DNA of 64,000 bases from DATKSS01 sp035468355 (GCA_035468355.1 DATITA010000012.1:1-64000); one strand, 5' to 3'. Positions 1 through 8,652 are shown, numbered from the stretch's first letter. Translations and numbers: made by a program. The notes: generated from the sequence alone by a model not told the origin.

Positions 1-2
1 GG

Positions 3-749
3 GTCGCGATCGTGACAGGCGGCGGCACGGGAATCGGTCGCGCTGTCTCGATGCGCCTCGCGACATCCGGCGCCAGGGCCGTGCTCGTCAACTACTCGCG
101 TTCCGCGAAAGACGCCGAGTCGACGGTGCAGGAGCTGGAGGCGCTCGGGGTTGAAGCGGCAGCGCACCAGGCCGACGTCGCCGACGACGGCGCGGTCAAG
201 CGGATGGTGGCGACATGTGTCCAACGTTTCGGCGCGGTGGACCTGCTGGTCAACAACGCAGGCACGACGCGCTTCATCCCGTTTTCGGATCTCGACGCCC
301 TGACGGACGAGGTCTGGGACGAGATCCTGGGCGTGAATCTCAAAGGGACGTTCTACTGCTGCCGCGCCGCGGCGGCCGAGCTCAGGAAGAGCAGCGGGGC
401 GATCGTCAACATCGGCTCGATCGCGGCTCACCGCGCGTCGGGCTCATCGATCGCTTACGCGGTGTCGAAAGCCGGCATCGTCGAGCTCACCCGGGCGCTC
501 GCAGTTTCCCTCGCGCCCGACGTGAGGGTCAACTCGGTGTCGCCCGGCCTGGTGTCCACGCGATGGTTTCGCACCCGCTTCGGCGACGATGCGGCGGCGG
601 CGCAGGAGGAGGTGTTCGCAAAGGCGACCCCTCTGCAGCGCATCGCCTCACCCGAGGACGTCGCGCGCGCCGTCGTCGCTCTCCTCGAGAACGATGTGAT
701 CACTGGTCAAGACCTCATCGTCGACGGGGGCAAGAACGTCCTGTATTGA
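3..749 (+). CDS. SDR family NAD(P)-dependent oxidoreductase, 5' end cut by window
   Basis: A classical short-chain dehydrogenase/reductase. The frame is open to the window edge and reads VAIVTGGGTGIG, so the nucleotide-binding motif TGxxxGIG lies at the very start and a few N-terminal residues are missing; the GTG at 12 is internal. Other family marks are NNAG, a catalytic Ser in the GSIAA segment, YAVSK (catalytic Tyr and Lys), and a C-terminal IVDGGKNVLY tail typical of FabG-like enzymes. The substrate cannot be told from sequence. The next gene is 219 bases downstream on the same strand, so the two may not be co-transcribed. Confidence 0.9.
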   Translation, partial: VAIVTGGGTGIGRAVSMRLATSGARAVLVNYSRSAKDAESTVQELEALGVEAAAHQADVADDGAVKRMVATCVQRFGAVDLLVNNAGTTRFIPFSDLDALTDEVWDEILGVNLKGTFYCCRAAAAELRKSSGAIVNIGSIAAHRASGSSIAYAVSKAGIVELTRALAVSLAPDVRVNSVSPGLVSTRWFRTRFGDDAAAAQEEVFAKATPLQRIASPEDVARAVVALLENDVITGQDLIVDGGKNVLY

Positions 750-803
750 GGCGGTCAGCGAAGGCTACTTATTGACGGTTGGCGGCGAACTGACTTTCGG
801 GGC

Positions 804-832
804 TTGCACTTTGTTATGGCCCCTATTACTGT
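804..832 (+). promoter_or_regulatory. Candidate promoter TTGCAC-N17-TACTGT
   Basis: TTGCAC at 804-809 and TACTGT at 827-832 are separated by exactly 17 bases. A transcript would start near 839, at the foot of a GCCCC/GGGGC hairpin (841-845/862-866), and run toward the gene at 969. Found by eye only. Confidence 0.35.
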
Positions 833-954
833 TGGCAACGGCCCCGAGGGAAACGTTCGAGGGGGCAGGAACAGGCCGCAAGGCAGGTGCCAGCCCTCAA
901 GAGGCGATCCGTCGGGGTCATTTCTTTTAGCGCCGGAATCCCGGTTCTGCGCGT

Positions 955-960
955 TAGGCT
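955..960 (+). promoter_or_regulatory. -10-like TAGGCT, 8 bases before start at 969
   Basis: TAGGCT ends 8 bases before ATG 969, spaced for a leaderless transcript. The same hexamer precedes the gene at 30499. Confidence 0.4.
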
Positions 961-968
961 GAGCGCCG

Positions 969-2177
969 ATGAAGGTGGCCCAGCGCTCCCCCAGGCCAGC
1001 CGACCATGCTGTGCTTCGGGCCGTCGAGGTCTCGATCGTGCTGCCCTGCCTGGACGAGGCCGAGACCCTGGCCGCCTGCATCCGCAAGGCGAAGCAGGCG
1101 ATCGAGGAGCACGGGCTGTCCGCCGAGATCGTGGTCGCCGACAACGGCAGCACCGACGGCTCGCAGGTCATCGCCCGGGAATTCGGCGCGCGCGTGGTCG
1201 ACGTGGCGAGAAAGGGATACGGCAGCGCGCTGATCGGCGGCATCAATGCGGCTCGCGGCCGCATCGTGATCATGGGCGACGCCGACGACAGCTACGACTT
1301 TGCCGCGATCCGGCCACTGGTCGACAAGCTACGCGACGGCTTCGACCTGGTGGTCGGGAATCGCTTCGCCGGCGGCATCGCCAGCGGCGCGATGCCCTGG
1401 GCTCACCGGTGGGTGGGCAACCCGGTGCTGACCTGGATCAGCCGCGTCTTCTTCCACACGCCTGTCGGCGACATGCACTGCGGTCTGCGCGGTTTCCGCA
1501 AAGACGCTTACGAGCGGATGCGTCTTCGCGCGACGGGCATGGAATTTGCGAGCGAGATGGTGATCAAGGCGTCCCTGCAGCGCATGAAGATCGCCGAGGT
1601 GCCGGTCACGCTGAGCCCCGACGGGCGCTCGCGCCCCCCGCACCTGCGTACCTGGCGCGACGGCTGGCGCCACCTGCGTTTCATGCTCCTGTTCAGCCCG
1701 CGCTGGCTGTTCCTGTACCCCGGCATGGCGCTCTTCGGGCTAGGCCTGGCAGCGGGTGTTGCGCTGGAGATCGGTCCGGTCAGGATCGGCCCTTTCGGCT
1801 TTGACATCCACACCCTGCTGCTGGCGGGTTTCGCGTGCCTGATCGGCTACCAGATGATCTTGTTCGCGTTGTTCACCAAAGTCTTCGCAGTCCGCATCGG
1901 CTTCCATCCGCCGAACCCGACCTACACGGCGATGTTCCGCTATGCGCAACTCGAAACCGGCATCGCGTGCGGCGCTTTCATGTTCCTGGCAGGCGTGGCG
2001 GGCACGATCCTGGCCGTGGTCAGCTGGGGATCTGCAGGCTTCGGCGCGCTCGATCCACGCGTGACGATGCGTGAGATCATTCCAGCGGCAGTGCTAGCAA
2101 CCCTGGGCGCGCAGACGATATTTGCGAGCTTCTTCCTCAGCATCCTCGGAATCGATAGCGAAACCGATCCGAGCTGA
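969..2177 (+). CDS. GT2 family glycosyltransferase (DPM/DPG-synthase type) with C-terminal membrane region
   Basis: 402 aa. The N-terminal GT-A domain (about 20-235) has VSIVLPCLDEAETL, ADNGSTDGS and the acidic metal/nucleotide site GDADDSYDF, then GDMHCGLRGFRKDAY, as in polyprenyl-phosphate glucosyl/mannosyl transferases. Residues 240-400 hold about four hydrophobic helices, so the enzyme is membrane-anchored and probably moves a sugar from a nucleotide donor onto a polyprenyl phosphate at the inner face of the membrane. The start is ATG 969; no good Shine-Dalgarno is seen and TAGGCT lies 8 bases upstream. The 3' end overlaps the next ORF, a likely partner that could use the lipid-linked sugar. 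Sugar identity is unknown. Confidence 0.85.
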   Translation: MKVAQRSPRPADHAVLRAVEVSIVLPCLDEAETLAACIRKAKQAIEEHGLSAEIVVADNGSTDGSQVIAREFGARVVDVARKGYGSALIGGINAARGRIVIMGDADDSYDFAAIRPLVDKLRDGFDLVVGNRFAGGIASGAMPWAHRWVGNPVLTWISRVFFHTPVGDMHCGLRGFRKDAYERMRLRATGMEFASEMVIKASLQRMKIAEVPVTLSPDGRSRPPHLRTWRDGWRHLRFMLLFSPRWLFLYPGMALFGLGLAAGVALEIGPVRIGPFGFDIHTLLLAGFACLIGYQMILFALFTKVFAVRIGFHPPNPTYTAMFRYAQLETGIACGAFMFLAGVAGTILAVVSWGSAGFGALDPRVTMREIIPAAVLATLGAQTIFASFFLSILGIDSETDPS

Positions 2178-3936
2178 CGCCCTCGCGGCGGTTCGGCAAC
2201 ATCCATTGGTGTTGGTTTATCTGCTCGCGCTTGCCCCGGCGCTGCTTATGGCGTTCACACAGCCCGTCTGGTCTCGGATCGACGAAGCGCACCACTACGA
2301 CTTCATCGCACAGCTTGGCCACGGTGGGTACCCGCTTGCGGACGCCACCCTCATCGAGCCCGAGACCCTCCGGGTCATGCAATCCACCGGCGTCTATCTC
2401 GGCTACGCGCCAGACTCGTATCCGGTGCCCGACGTCACGGACATGGCGCCTCCGCCGACCGGGATAAGCGCGCGTGCGAATGCCGCGTGGATGACCCGGC
2501 ACCTCTGGCAGCTGTCATACGAGTCCGCGCAGAGCCCGCTGTACTACCTCGCGATGGCCCCGGTGTGGTGGGTCGTCGATCATCTCGGTGGCCCGATGGC
2601 GGCGATCTACACGCTGCGCGCGATCAACGCTCTGCTCCTCGCGGCTCTGGCGCCGATGGCTGTTATGGTGGCGCGCGTCCTTGCGCCATCGCGGCACGAG
2701 GTGGCGGTGCTCGCCGGCCTGTTCGCGGCCCTTCTGCCAGGACTGGACCTGAACGGCACGCGCATTAGCAATGACTCGCTGGCGGCCGCTGTTGGCGGCT
2801 TGCTCGTCCTGCTCACGGTCCGGTGGACTGGCAGCGCCTGGTCGTGGCGGCGGGCCGCTTTGGCAGGCGCCATCCTGGGAGCGGGCGTGATGGTCAAGCT
2901 CACCGTCGGCGGGCTCATCCTGGCCGTCGCCGTGTCGGCCCTGTGGCCGGCTGCCGGCAGGTCACTTGGGGCGCGGACAGCCCGGCTCGCCCTCGTCGCT
3001 GGGGTATCCTTCGCCTGCACCATCCCGTGGTTCGTCTTGAACCGCCATCTGTACGGCGGCTTGTTGCCCGGGTACCACACGCAGCGCCTTTCCGACGCGC
3101 TGATGGGATCCCTCAGCGCGGCCTTCATCCCTCTCGACGTCGCCGTCTTCCACATCAGCTACTGGACGGGTGAGCCATGGGGTGTGCTGCCGCTCGCCGC
3201 GCCCTTCGCGCTGCTGGCCGCTCTGATCGCGTTCGCAGCGCCGGTTGGCATCTTCTCCCTGCTCCGGGCGCGGGTCGCCCCCGGACCTCTTCTCGCGGGT
3301 GCGGCCGCTGTGTTGGGGCTCGCCGCCGTCTCACTTCTGCTGCCCGCGACGTCGGGCTACGAGTTCGCGGGGCCCGGCCGCTACGCCTACCCCGCTCTCC
3401 CCGCTGCCGCGGCGCTGTGCGCGGTGGGGGTCGTCACGGTGGTTCGGGACGTGATCGCACGCCGGGCCCTGGCGATCGTGTACGCCGCCGGCGCGGTGTC
3501 CATGCTTGGGCTCGGGGCGGCGGGAGTTCCGGCGCCGACGCCGCTCGGTGACGGCGCCCCTCCGTCCAGCGCCCAGGTCGGGGTGGTCACTGCGACCGGC
3601 GAGGCAGACGGCTTCACGATCCTCGTGGACCGTGCGGCCTACGACGCTGCGGCAGGCGCGACGTGGTTCCACGTCACCGTGACCAACGGCGCGGCCGAGG
3701 AGGCTGAGTGGACCGTTCCCCCCGAGTCAGTGACAGGCACCTCGGTGGTCAGGGGCGACTACTCCCGATCGACCCGCTTGCCAGGCGACCTCGACCCGGG
3801 GCAGACGGTGGCCGGGTGGCTCTACGTCCCGGTACAGCCTTCGAACGTCCGACAGGGCGTCGTGCTCCGGTTCACCGACGTGACCACAGACGGATACCGA
3901 TCCATTCGGGACATCGTTGTGAGGCTGGCCGCATGA
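2122..3936 (+). CDS. Polytopic membrane protein, DUF2142 / GT-C glycosyltransferase-like
   Basis: Up to 604 aa. It begins with a hydrophobic helix, then an extracytoplasmic loop with DEAHHYDFIAQLGHGGYP, like the acidic first-loop motif of DUF2142 and ArnT/PMT-type GT-C enzymes. About ten or more further membrane helices follow to residue ~480. The last ~110 residues are soluble and beta-rich, probably outside the membrane. GT-C proteins use polyprenyl-phosphate sugars, which fits the GT2 gene just upstream. The start is unsure: TTG 2122 overlaps the upstream gene by 56 bases, while TTG 2206 or GTG 2209 would start at the first helix. Specificity unknown. Confidence 0.75.
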   Translation: MRASSSASSESIAKPIRADALAAVRQHPLVLVYLLALAPALLMAFTQPVWSRIDEAHHYDFIAQLGHGGYPLADATLIEPETLRVMQSTGVYLGYAPDSYPVPDVTDMAPPPTGISARANAAWMTRHLWQLSYESAQSPLYYLAMAPVWWVVDHLGGPMAAIYTLRAINALLLAALAPMAVMVARVLAPSRHEVAVLAGLFAALLPGLDLNGTRISNDSLAAAVGGLLVLLTVRWTGSAWSWRRAALAGAILGAGVMVKLTVGGLILAVAVSALWPAAGRSLGARTARLALVAGVSFACTIPWFVLNRHLYGGLLPGYHTQRLSDALMGSLSAAFIPLDVAVFHISYWTGEPWGVLPLAAPFALLAALIAFAAPVGIFSLLRARVAPGPLLAGAAAVLGLAAVSLLLPATSGYEFAGPGRYAYPALPAAAALCAVGVVTVVRDVIARRALAIVYAAGAVSMLGLGAAGVPAPTPLGDGAPPSSAQVGVVTATGEADGFTILVDRAAYDAAAGATWFHVTVTNGAAEEAEWTVPPESVTGTSVVRGDYSRSTRLPGDLDPGQTVAGWLYVPVQPSNVRQGVVLRFTDVTTDGYRSIRDIVVRLAA

Positions 3937-4031
3937 TCGCTAAGCGAGCGGCCGTGGTCATCCCGGGCTGGGTGGGCACCTCCGCCATCTACGCTCGGTC
4001 CAGCGCTGGATCCCGCAGACTTGCACTCTAG
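3933..4031 (+). pseudogene. 32-codon stub, possibly the truncated start of a GT2 glycosyltransferase gene
   Basis: ATG 3933 overlaps the TGA of the preceding gene (ATGA), as expected for a coupled operon gene, but the frame ends after 32 codons. The peptide starts MIAKRAAVVIPGWVG, reminiscent of the VAVVIPxWNG beginning of GT2 glycosyltransferases, and then loses similarity. I read it as a gene cut by a rearrangement; the lower-GC block downstream is in opposite orientation. It may also be noise. Confidence 0.35.
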
Positions 4032-4086
4032 CGAGTTGCTCTAATGCGAGCTTCAGCCGTAGCAACGGACGGGTATCGCATGGTCG

Positions 4087-4100
4087 GCGAGACGTCTCGC
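4087..4100. repeat. Perfect 14-bp palindrome GCGAGACGTCTCGC
   Basis: All seven pairs match with no central spacer. It lies 4 bases from a second, 20-bp palindrome in the convergent gap between 4031 and 4203. It could be an operator, part of a bidirectional terminator, or a recombination junction. Confidence 0.6.
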
Positions 4101-4104
4101 TACC

Positions 4105-4124
4105 TCAATTTCCCGGGAAATTGA
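4105..4124. repeat. Perfect 20-bp palindrome centred on CCCGGG
   Basis: TCAATTTCCCGGGAAATTGA, ten of ten pairs matching, no spacer. Its A/T-rich arms stand out from the surrounding high-GC DNA. It sits just downstream of the minus-strand operon ending at 4203. Confidence 0.65.
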
Positions 4125-4202
4125 TCCCGTGCGCGAGGCGCGGCAGTAAGTATTCAATCGCCTCGCCCATGACGTCGTCGTGGCGTGAAGCCAGCCGCAT
4201 TT

Positions 4203-5165
4203 TCATCCTCGCCGCTCGGCCCGGTGACGGTCGGCGCTCGCGGCCCAGATCGCCCGGTGTTCGCCCAACCTCATCTTCAGCGAACGTGGAAGGCGCCGAT
4301 GCTGCCCACCGAGCCTGAACCCGGCATAGCGCGCGGCCTCGAAGACAATGGTGTAAGGCAACATGCTTAGAGCTCGTCGGGTCCAGAGAAACCTGAGTTC
4401 AGAAGCGAGATAGCCCAGGCCAAGTCTGAACCAGTCGTGCTCGGTGTCGGTTGTGATCATCGTCAGAGACGCGCCGCTATCGAAATGGCGTCTGAATGTT
4501 TGCAGAAGTGCCTGGCTGTGGGAATGGATCACCACCGCCGACGGCTCGTACACAATCTCCCAGCCAGCCAGTAGAGCGCGCCGGGACCACTCCTGGTCTT
4601 CACTCATTACCAGAGCCTCGTCGAAGGGGAGTGCTTCCCATACCTCACGCTTGAATGCGGAGTTGACGTGCGAATAGAAGAGCCGGTTGATGTGCGCATC
4701 CGACGGGATCAACAGCGACCAGCGATTGGGACCTTCTGGATACCACCAGGACAGGTGGTGGACCTGTAACAGGCTTGCGCCCGGGCGTGGCAGCTGCCGC
4801 CCGAAAACAGCAGCTACTTTTGGCTCCGCGAGCCGAGCGAGGAGCCGGTCCAACCACCTTTCGTCTGCAGGAAGCGCATCCTGCGTCAAGAACACCAGCC
4901 AGTGGCCGTTGGCCAGGCTGGCGAGCATGTTCCGAGTGCGCCCATGCCCGAAATCTTCAGGCGGAATCGACCTTACGACAGCACCGGCCGCCTGCGCCAA
5001 CTCGACGGTGTGATCGCGACTCCCCGAATCGACGACCACGAGCTCAAAGGGATGGTCTGTCTGCTGACCTCGAATCGCCTCGAGAGTGGCGCTGAAGCCG
5101 GGGCCCGCGTTTCGAGTGGGGATCAGGATGCTCGCCTGAGGGCGCTTCCGATGGCGCTGGCTCAC
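4203..5165 (-). CDS. GT2 family glycosyltransferase, rhamnosyltransferase-like
   Basis: 320 aa. A GT-A fold enzyme with ASILIPTRNAGPGF, VVVDSGSRDHT, FLTQDALPADERW (the D-x-D-type region) and MSEDQEWSRRALLAG (the ED acceptor/base motif), the order seen in RfbF/WbbL-like rhamnosyl transferases. It probably adds a deoxyhexose to a lipid-linked glycan on the cytoplasmic side. It is the last gene of the minus-strand block 4203-8652, about 70 bases after its neighbour. The start is ATG 5165. Codon use is more A/T-tolerant than in flanking housekeeping genes, which suggests transfer. Acceptor unknown. Confidence 0.8.
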   Translation of the reverse strand: MSQRHRKRPQASILIPTRNAGPGFSATLEAIRGQQTDHPFELVVVDSGSRDHTVELAQAAGAVVRSIPPEDFGHGRTRNMLASLANGHWLVFLTQDALPADERWLDRLLARLAEPKVAAVFGRQLPRPGASLLQVHHLSWWYPEGPNRWSLLIPSDAHINRLFYSHVNSAFKREVWEALPFDEALVMSEDQEWSRRALLAGWEIVYEPSAVVIHSHSQALLQTFRRHFDSGASLTMITTDTEHDWFRLGLGYLASELRFLWTRRALSMLPYTIVFEAARYAGFRLGGQHRRLPRSLKMRLGEHRAIWAASADRHRAERRG

Positions 5166-5234
5166 TAGACGGCAATGCTAGAGGTTGAGTTCCGATGTTG
5201 CCGCCAGCGCCCACACTAATAGTCGTTGCGATGG

Positions 5235-6371
5235 CTATGTCGAAGTCGCAGCCGAAATTCGCTTCGTTGCTTGGCTGTTGTAGCGCAGCGTTATCGCGGC
5301 GAGCAAGGCGCCGGCCCCAATGACCGAGGCAGCGAAAACCGGGTAACCTGCCTTGAGGAAGTCCTGCAGCGCCGGCGGCAGACTTGGAGGGAGAGCGCCC
5401 TGATCGCTCGTCGTGTAGAAGGCCAAAAGCATTCCGGCACCAGCGAGGGAAAAAATTGCACTGCCAGTGGTTGTTACCAGGCAGAAGAAAGGGAGGCCCC
5501 ACAGCAGATACTGAACACTGGCCCGAAAGACCACCATGTAGAAGAAAGCGAACGTGGCCGCGGTCCCAAGAATGGTTCTGTTCCTGTATACGAGCCACGG
5601 GACCAGGGTGGCGAATGACAGAATCAACAGGTCTGATCCAAGCCAAAGGTCCACCAGGACAGTCCGCGGGAGCCCCACGTAAGACGTCAACTGCGTCCAA
5701 CCCATATCGGCAGTGCTGAAATAGCCGATTACGTGGAGGATCATCGCCGGGCTGTATCCCTCTGCTGCGATGTAGATTGCCGACGCCACCGACACCGGCA
5801 CGAGAGCTATGCCAAATACCCATAACTTGCGGCCCGCGGGCGCGGTAAGAGCGAGGTAGGGAAGTAGAAGCGCCGGATAAGCCTTGAGGGCAATCCCGAC
5901 TCCGAGTGACAGCGCAGCCAGCTCAAGGCTGTGGCGGCGATCGCGATCCTGAAGATGAAAAGCAAGAAGCATGAAGAACACTGGCATGCTGTCGAACTGA
6001 CCGTGCCCGGCGGCAATAAGCGCGGGCACCGGGTTGAGTGCATAAAGACCGCACGGAACCAGGGTCCACGGCACCCAACCGCGGCGTGCCCGGACATATT
6101 CGAAGAGTAGTAGCACGATCGCAAAGTCGGCTAACGTCGCCGGAAGCTTGATGGCCACATGGAAAGGGAGACCGACCGACGGCGCCAGCTCGGCGACCGC
6201 GCCTACAATCCAGATCCAAACGGGTGGATATGGGTACCGCAGCGTGTAGTCGTAGACATTCAGGTGATGGGTGGCCGCGAAGGCCTGTATGGAGTAAGCC
6301 TCGATGTCAAACCTAGAACCGTATGTGGCTTCGAGCAGATAGCCATGCATGAGTGCGCAGCCCGTCAACAA
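5235..6371 (-). CDS. GT87/DUF2029-like polytopic membrane mannosyltransferase family protein
   Basis: At least 378 aa, about ten membrane helices. The first loop has NVYDYTLRYPYPPVWIW and a later loop has AAGHGQFDSMPVFFMLLAF, the pattern of GT-C type (PIG-M/GT87/DUF2029) enzymes that use polyprenyl-phosphate sugars. The called start is TTG 6371, but the frame stays open upstream and reads FSRPIWLLIALGGL just before it, i.e. the rest of the first helix. True initiation is therefore probably at a non-standard codon around 6416, overlapping the end of the FAD gene. Middle of the surface-glycan operon; donor sugar unknown. Confidence 0.7.
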   Translation of the reverse strand: MLTGCALMHGYLLEATYGSRFDIEAYSIQAFAATHHLNVYDYTLRYPYPPVWIWIVGAVAELAPSVGLPFHVAIKLPATLADFAIVLLLFEYVRARRGWVPWTLVPCGLYALNPVPALIAAGHGQFDSMPVFFMLLAFHLQDRDRRHSLELAALSLGVGIALKAYPALLLPYLALTAPAGRKLWVFGIALVPVSVASAIYIAAEGYSPAMILHVIGYFSTADMGWTQLTSYVGLPRTVLVDLWLGSDLLILSFATLVPWLVYRNRTILGTAATFAFFYMVVFRASVQYLLWGLPFFCLVTTTGSAIFSLAGAGMLLAFYTTSDQGALPPSLPPALQDFLKAGYPVFAASVIGAGALLAAITLRYNSQATKRISAATST

Positions 6372-6412
6372 GCCGCCGAGAGCTATAAGCAGCCAAATCG
6401 GACGCGAGAATG

Positions 6413-7816
6413 TCAGTTCTGGACGGTACGAGATGGCAGTCTCGAATTCACTTTGCTTGGGGATGCGAGCGTGACTTCAGACTCGGGCCCTGCGGCCGTG
6501 CAAATCCTGTCCACGCACTCCCAGCCTTGCATGAACGAGTGATCCTGGTTGCCTACTTCATATTTCCAGGCGCCGAAACGTCCTCTCGAGTAGATCCCAA
6601 GTTCTTCAAGCGCGGGCAGGACCTCCCCAAGGACTTCGTCTCGGTCGACCGTTGGGATGGGGTACCCGTACGGCAAGACAGCGTGCCAGGTGCTGATCAC
6701 ATGGCAATCCGCTGCGACCAGGTTGGTTGCGCGTAGGCCACCAATTACTGCTTCAACCACCCGGCCGCGGTCTACAGGTTTGAATTGGCTCTCGGACACC
6801 TCGGCCAGCAGCGACCATGTGTCGCGGCTCGGCACGTTGTTTGGACTGTAGTTGCTGAATACGGTTACGCGATAGAACGGACAATTGGATTCGGGAAAGT
6901 ACATCCAGTTCTTGCCGCGGAGCTGGAGAGGGGTCGATCCAACCAGTCCTATGCCCACAACGTGGGTGGTCGAGTGAAGTAGGTGAGCGCTGGCGGAGCT
7001 TAGCTCTCTTAGTCCGGCGACCAAGGTCAGCCGATCCACGGGCATGGTCGAGACGACGTGCTCGTATGTGACTTCGAGTCCGCTCGCCAACCGGGCCCTA
7101 TGCGTCCCGGAGTTGATTTCCACGACTCCATCGCCTAGGCGAACGCGCTCATGGCCCAGCTGAGAGGCAAGTGCGACCCAGGTCGCTCCCGTACCTCCGC
7201 GGATCGGAAAGCGAAACGTGCGGTTAGGACCCCAGTCGATGTCGTCGCTCATCGCTTCGGCCGCTTTGCGCACCGCGTAGATGGACGGAATCGCGACGCG
7301 ATCTTCGACCCAATAAGTGCCAAGTTGCTCCAGCGGATGAGCCCAAGTCTTGAGGTTGTACGGAACCATGAAGAGGTCGGCGATTCCGTCGCCGAAGTTC
7401 TGGTCGATCCACATTCGTAAATTGACTGCCTTGGCGCTCTTGTTTCGCCTGGCCACATGTGCGAGCCCTTCGATGCAAGCCTGACGCTCCAGGTCAGGGA
7501 GTCGGTGGAGGTTGTTCTGGAGCGGAAACGGAATAAAGCGTCCTGCTACCCAGATCCAGCTCTGGCGCACATGGTTAAGCCATCCGTCCGAACCGAGGGA
7601 TCGATCCATGAACGTATCGAAAAGCTCGTAGTGCGAGAACTGGACGTGACCACCCATATCCCACGTGAACCCCTTGGAATCCACAATCGACTTTGCGAGA
7701 CCGCCTGGGCGGCTATCGGAGTCGACAAGCAAGAACTTTTCGCCTCGCTCTTCGAGGTTATGCGCCGCGCCGATACCGGTTGGGCCTGCCCCGACCACGA
7801 GGAAGTCCACCCTCAT
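6413..7816 (-). CDS. FAD-dependent oxidoreductase, protoporphyrinogen-oxidase/UDP-galactopyranose-mutase-like
   Basis: 467 aa. The dinucleotide-binding motif is right at the start: FLVVGAGPTGIGAAHNLEERG, then RPGGLAKS and WDMGGHVQFSH, as in the amine oxidase/UGM superfamily. The start is set to ATG 7816 because it overlaps the TGA of the upstream GT2 gene (ATGA) and puts the GxGxxG motif at residue ~10; a longer frame to 8053 is only an open reading extension. Members of this group in glycan clusters remodel sugar or lipid intermediates, but this one is too divergent to call UGM. It probably acts in the cytoplasm on a nucleotide- or lipid-linked intermediate. Confidence 0.75.
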   Translation of the reverse strand: MRVDFLVVGAGPTGIGAAHNLEERGEKFLLVDSDSRPGGLAKSIVDSKGFTWDMGGHVQFSHYELFDTFMDRSLGSDGWLNHVRQSWIWVAGRFIPFPLQNNLHRLPDLERQACIEGLAHVARRNKSAKAVNLRMWIDQNFGDGIADLFMVPYNLKTWAHPLEQLGTYWVEDRVAIPSIYAVRKAAEAMSDDIDWGPNRTFRFPIRGGTGATWVALASQLGHERVRLGDGVVEINSGTHRARLASGLEVTYEHVVSTMPVDRLTLVAGLRELSSASAHLLHSTTHVVGIGLVGSTPLQLRGKNWMYFPESNCPFYRVTVFSNYSPNNVPSRDTWSLLAEVSESQFKPVDRGRVVEAVIGGLRATNLVAADCHVISTWHAVLPYGYPIPTVDRDEVLGEVLPALEELGIYSRGRFGAWKYEVGNQDHSFMQGWECVDRICTAAGPESEVTLASPSKVNSRLPSRTVQN

Positions 7817-8652
7817 GGCTTCTTTGGTGTTGGCGGCGACAGTTCGCTCAGGTCCAGCGCCGGACGGTGACGGGCGAGTGCGCGCTTGAAAGCAATAAGT
7901 TGAGCTAGCGAGCGTGCGCTGAATTTGAGCAGTTTCACCTTTCGAAGGGACGTCGTTCCCGCGGCGCGTCCGCGATAGGGCACGTCTACTAGGGCATATC
8001 GAAAGCCTGCATGCTGCGCATAAACCGAGAGGAAGACTGACGGGATCAGGCAATCGGCTGGGATGACCCTGCAGGATGCCTCCAAGAACCTTCGGCTGAT
8101 GAGCTTAAATGGCGCGTTGGCATCTGCCATGGGTGAGTGAAAGATGATCCTCAGTTGAACTTTCAGTCCGGTGCTGATCACCTTGCGGATAAAGGGGTCG
8201 TGACGATTCAAACGTCGACCGAAGAGCGCGTCGAAACCTTGGCGCCGCTCCCAGACCGTCTCGAAGTTGTCAAGGGGAATCTGTCGATCGCTATCGATGA
8301 TGAGGATCCAGTCTCCGGTCGCCGCGGCAAGGCCAGTAAGCACAGCCGCGCCATGGCCTCGGTTCGGCTGGTGGATGGTGTGAAGCCGGGAGTCAGCCGC
8401 GGTTAGCCGGTCGAGAATTTCCGAGGTACGGTCGCGACTACCGTCATCGATCACCCACAAGTCCGCTCCTCGCACGACGCTGAGGACGCACATAACCACT
8501 TCCGTTACCGCCGCCTCAATCGACTCGCTTTCATTGAAGGCGGGCATGACTACAGAGAGCGAGGTACGGTCCGTGACGTTGGCGAGGCGTGCCTGGTGCG
8601 GGCTCAAGTGCGGGGATAGATGTTCATGCCCAGCCTTGTGGGGGCTGCGCAC
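7813..8652 (-). CDS. GT2 family glycosyltransferase (polyprenyl-phosphate glycosyltransferase type)
   Basis: 279 aa. SLSVVMPAFNESESI, VIDDGSRDRTSEIL and LIIDSDRQIPLDNF give the GT-A core with its D-x-D; ADANAPFKLISRRF matches the acceptor loop of DPM1-like enzymes. Unlike the gene at 969 it has no C-terminal membrane helices. It is the first gene of the minus-strand operon and overlaps the FAD gene by ATGA. The start is GTG 8652; the first 25 residues are low-complexity (LSPHLSPH), so a later start is possible. It probably loads a sugar onto a lipid carrier for the neighbouring GT-C and GT2 enzymes. Confidence 0.8.
   Translation of the reverse strand: MRSPHKAGHEHLSPHLSPHQARLANVTDRTSLSVVMPAFNESESIEAAVTEVVMCVLSVVRGADLWVIDDGSRDRTSEILDRLTAADSRLHTIHQPNRGHGAAVLTGLAAATGDWILIIDSDRQIPLDNFETVWERRQGFDALFGRRLNRHDPFIRKVISTGLKVQLRIIFHSPMADANAPFKLISRRFLEASCRVIPADCLIPSVFLSVYAQHAGFRYALVDVPYRGRAAGTTSLRKVKLLKFSARSLAQLIAFKRALARHRPALDLSELSPPTPKKP

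Larger units (their letters stand above)
750..968 (+). other. Intergenic region with several inverted repeats
   Basis: No gene. It contains GGGGC/GCCCC (799-803/819-823), GCCCC/GGGGC (841-845/862-866), the tetraloop hairpin GCCGCAAGGC (875-884) and GGCAGGTGCC (882-891). I could not match it to a known riboswitch, SRP RNA, 6S RNA or tmRNA consensus. It could be a structured leader, a small RNA, or the terminator of the SDR gene. Confidence 0.4.

Noticed and set aside
750..968. c-di-GMP riboswitch or SRP RNA
   Set aside because: The segment has GCAA and GGCAAC pieces but lacks the conserved GEMM core and the SRP GGAA/AGCAG loops.
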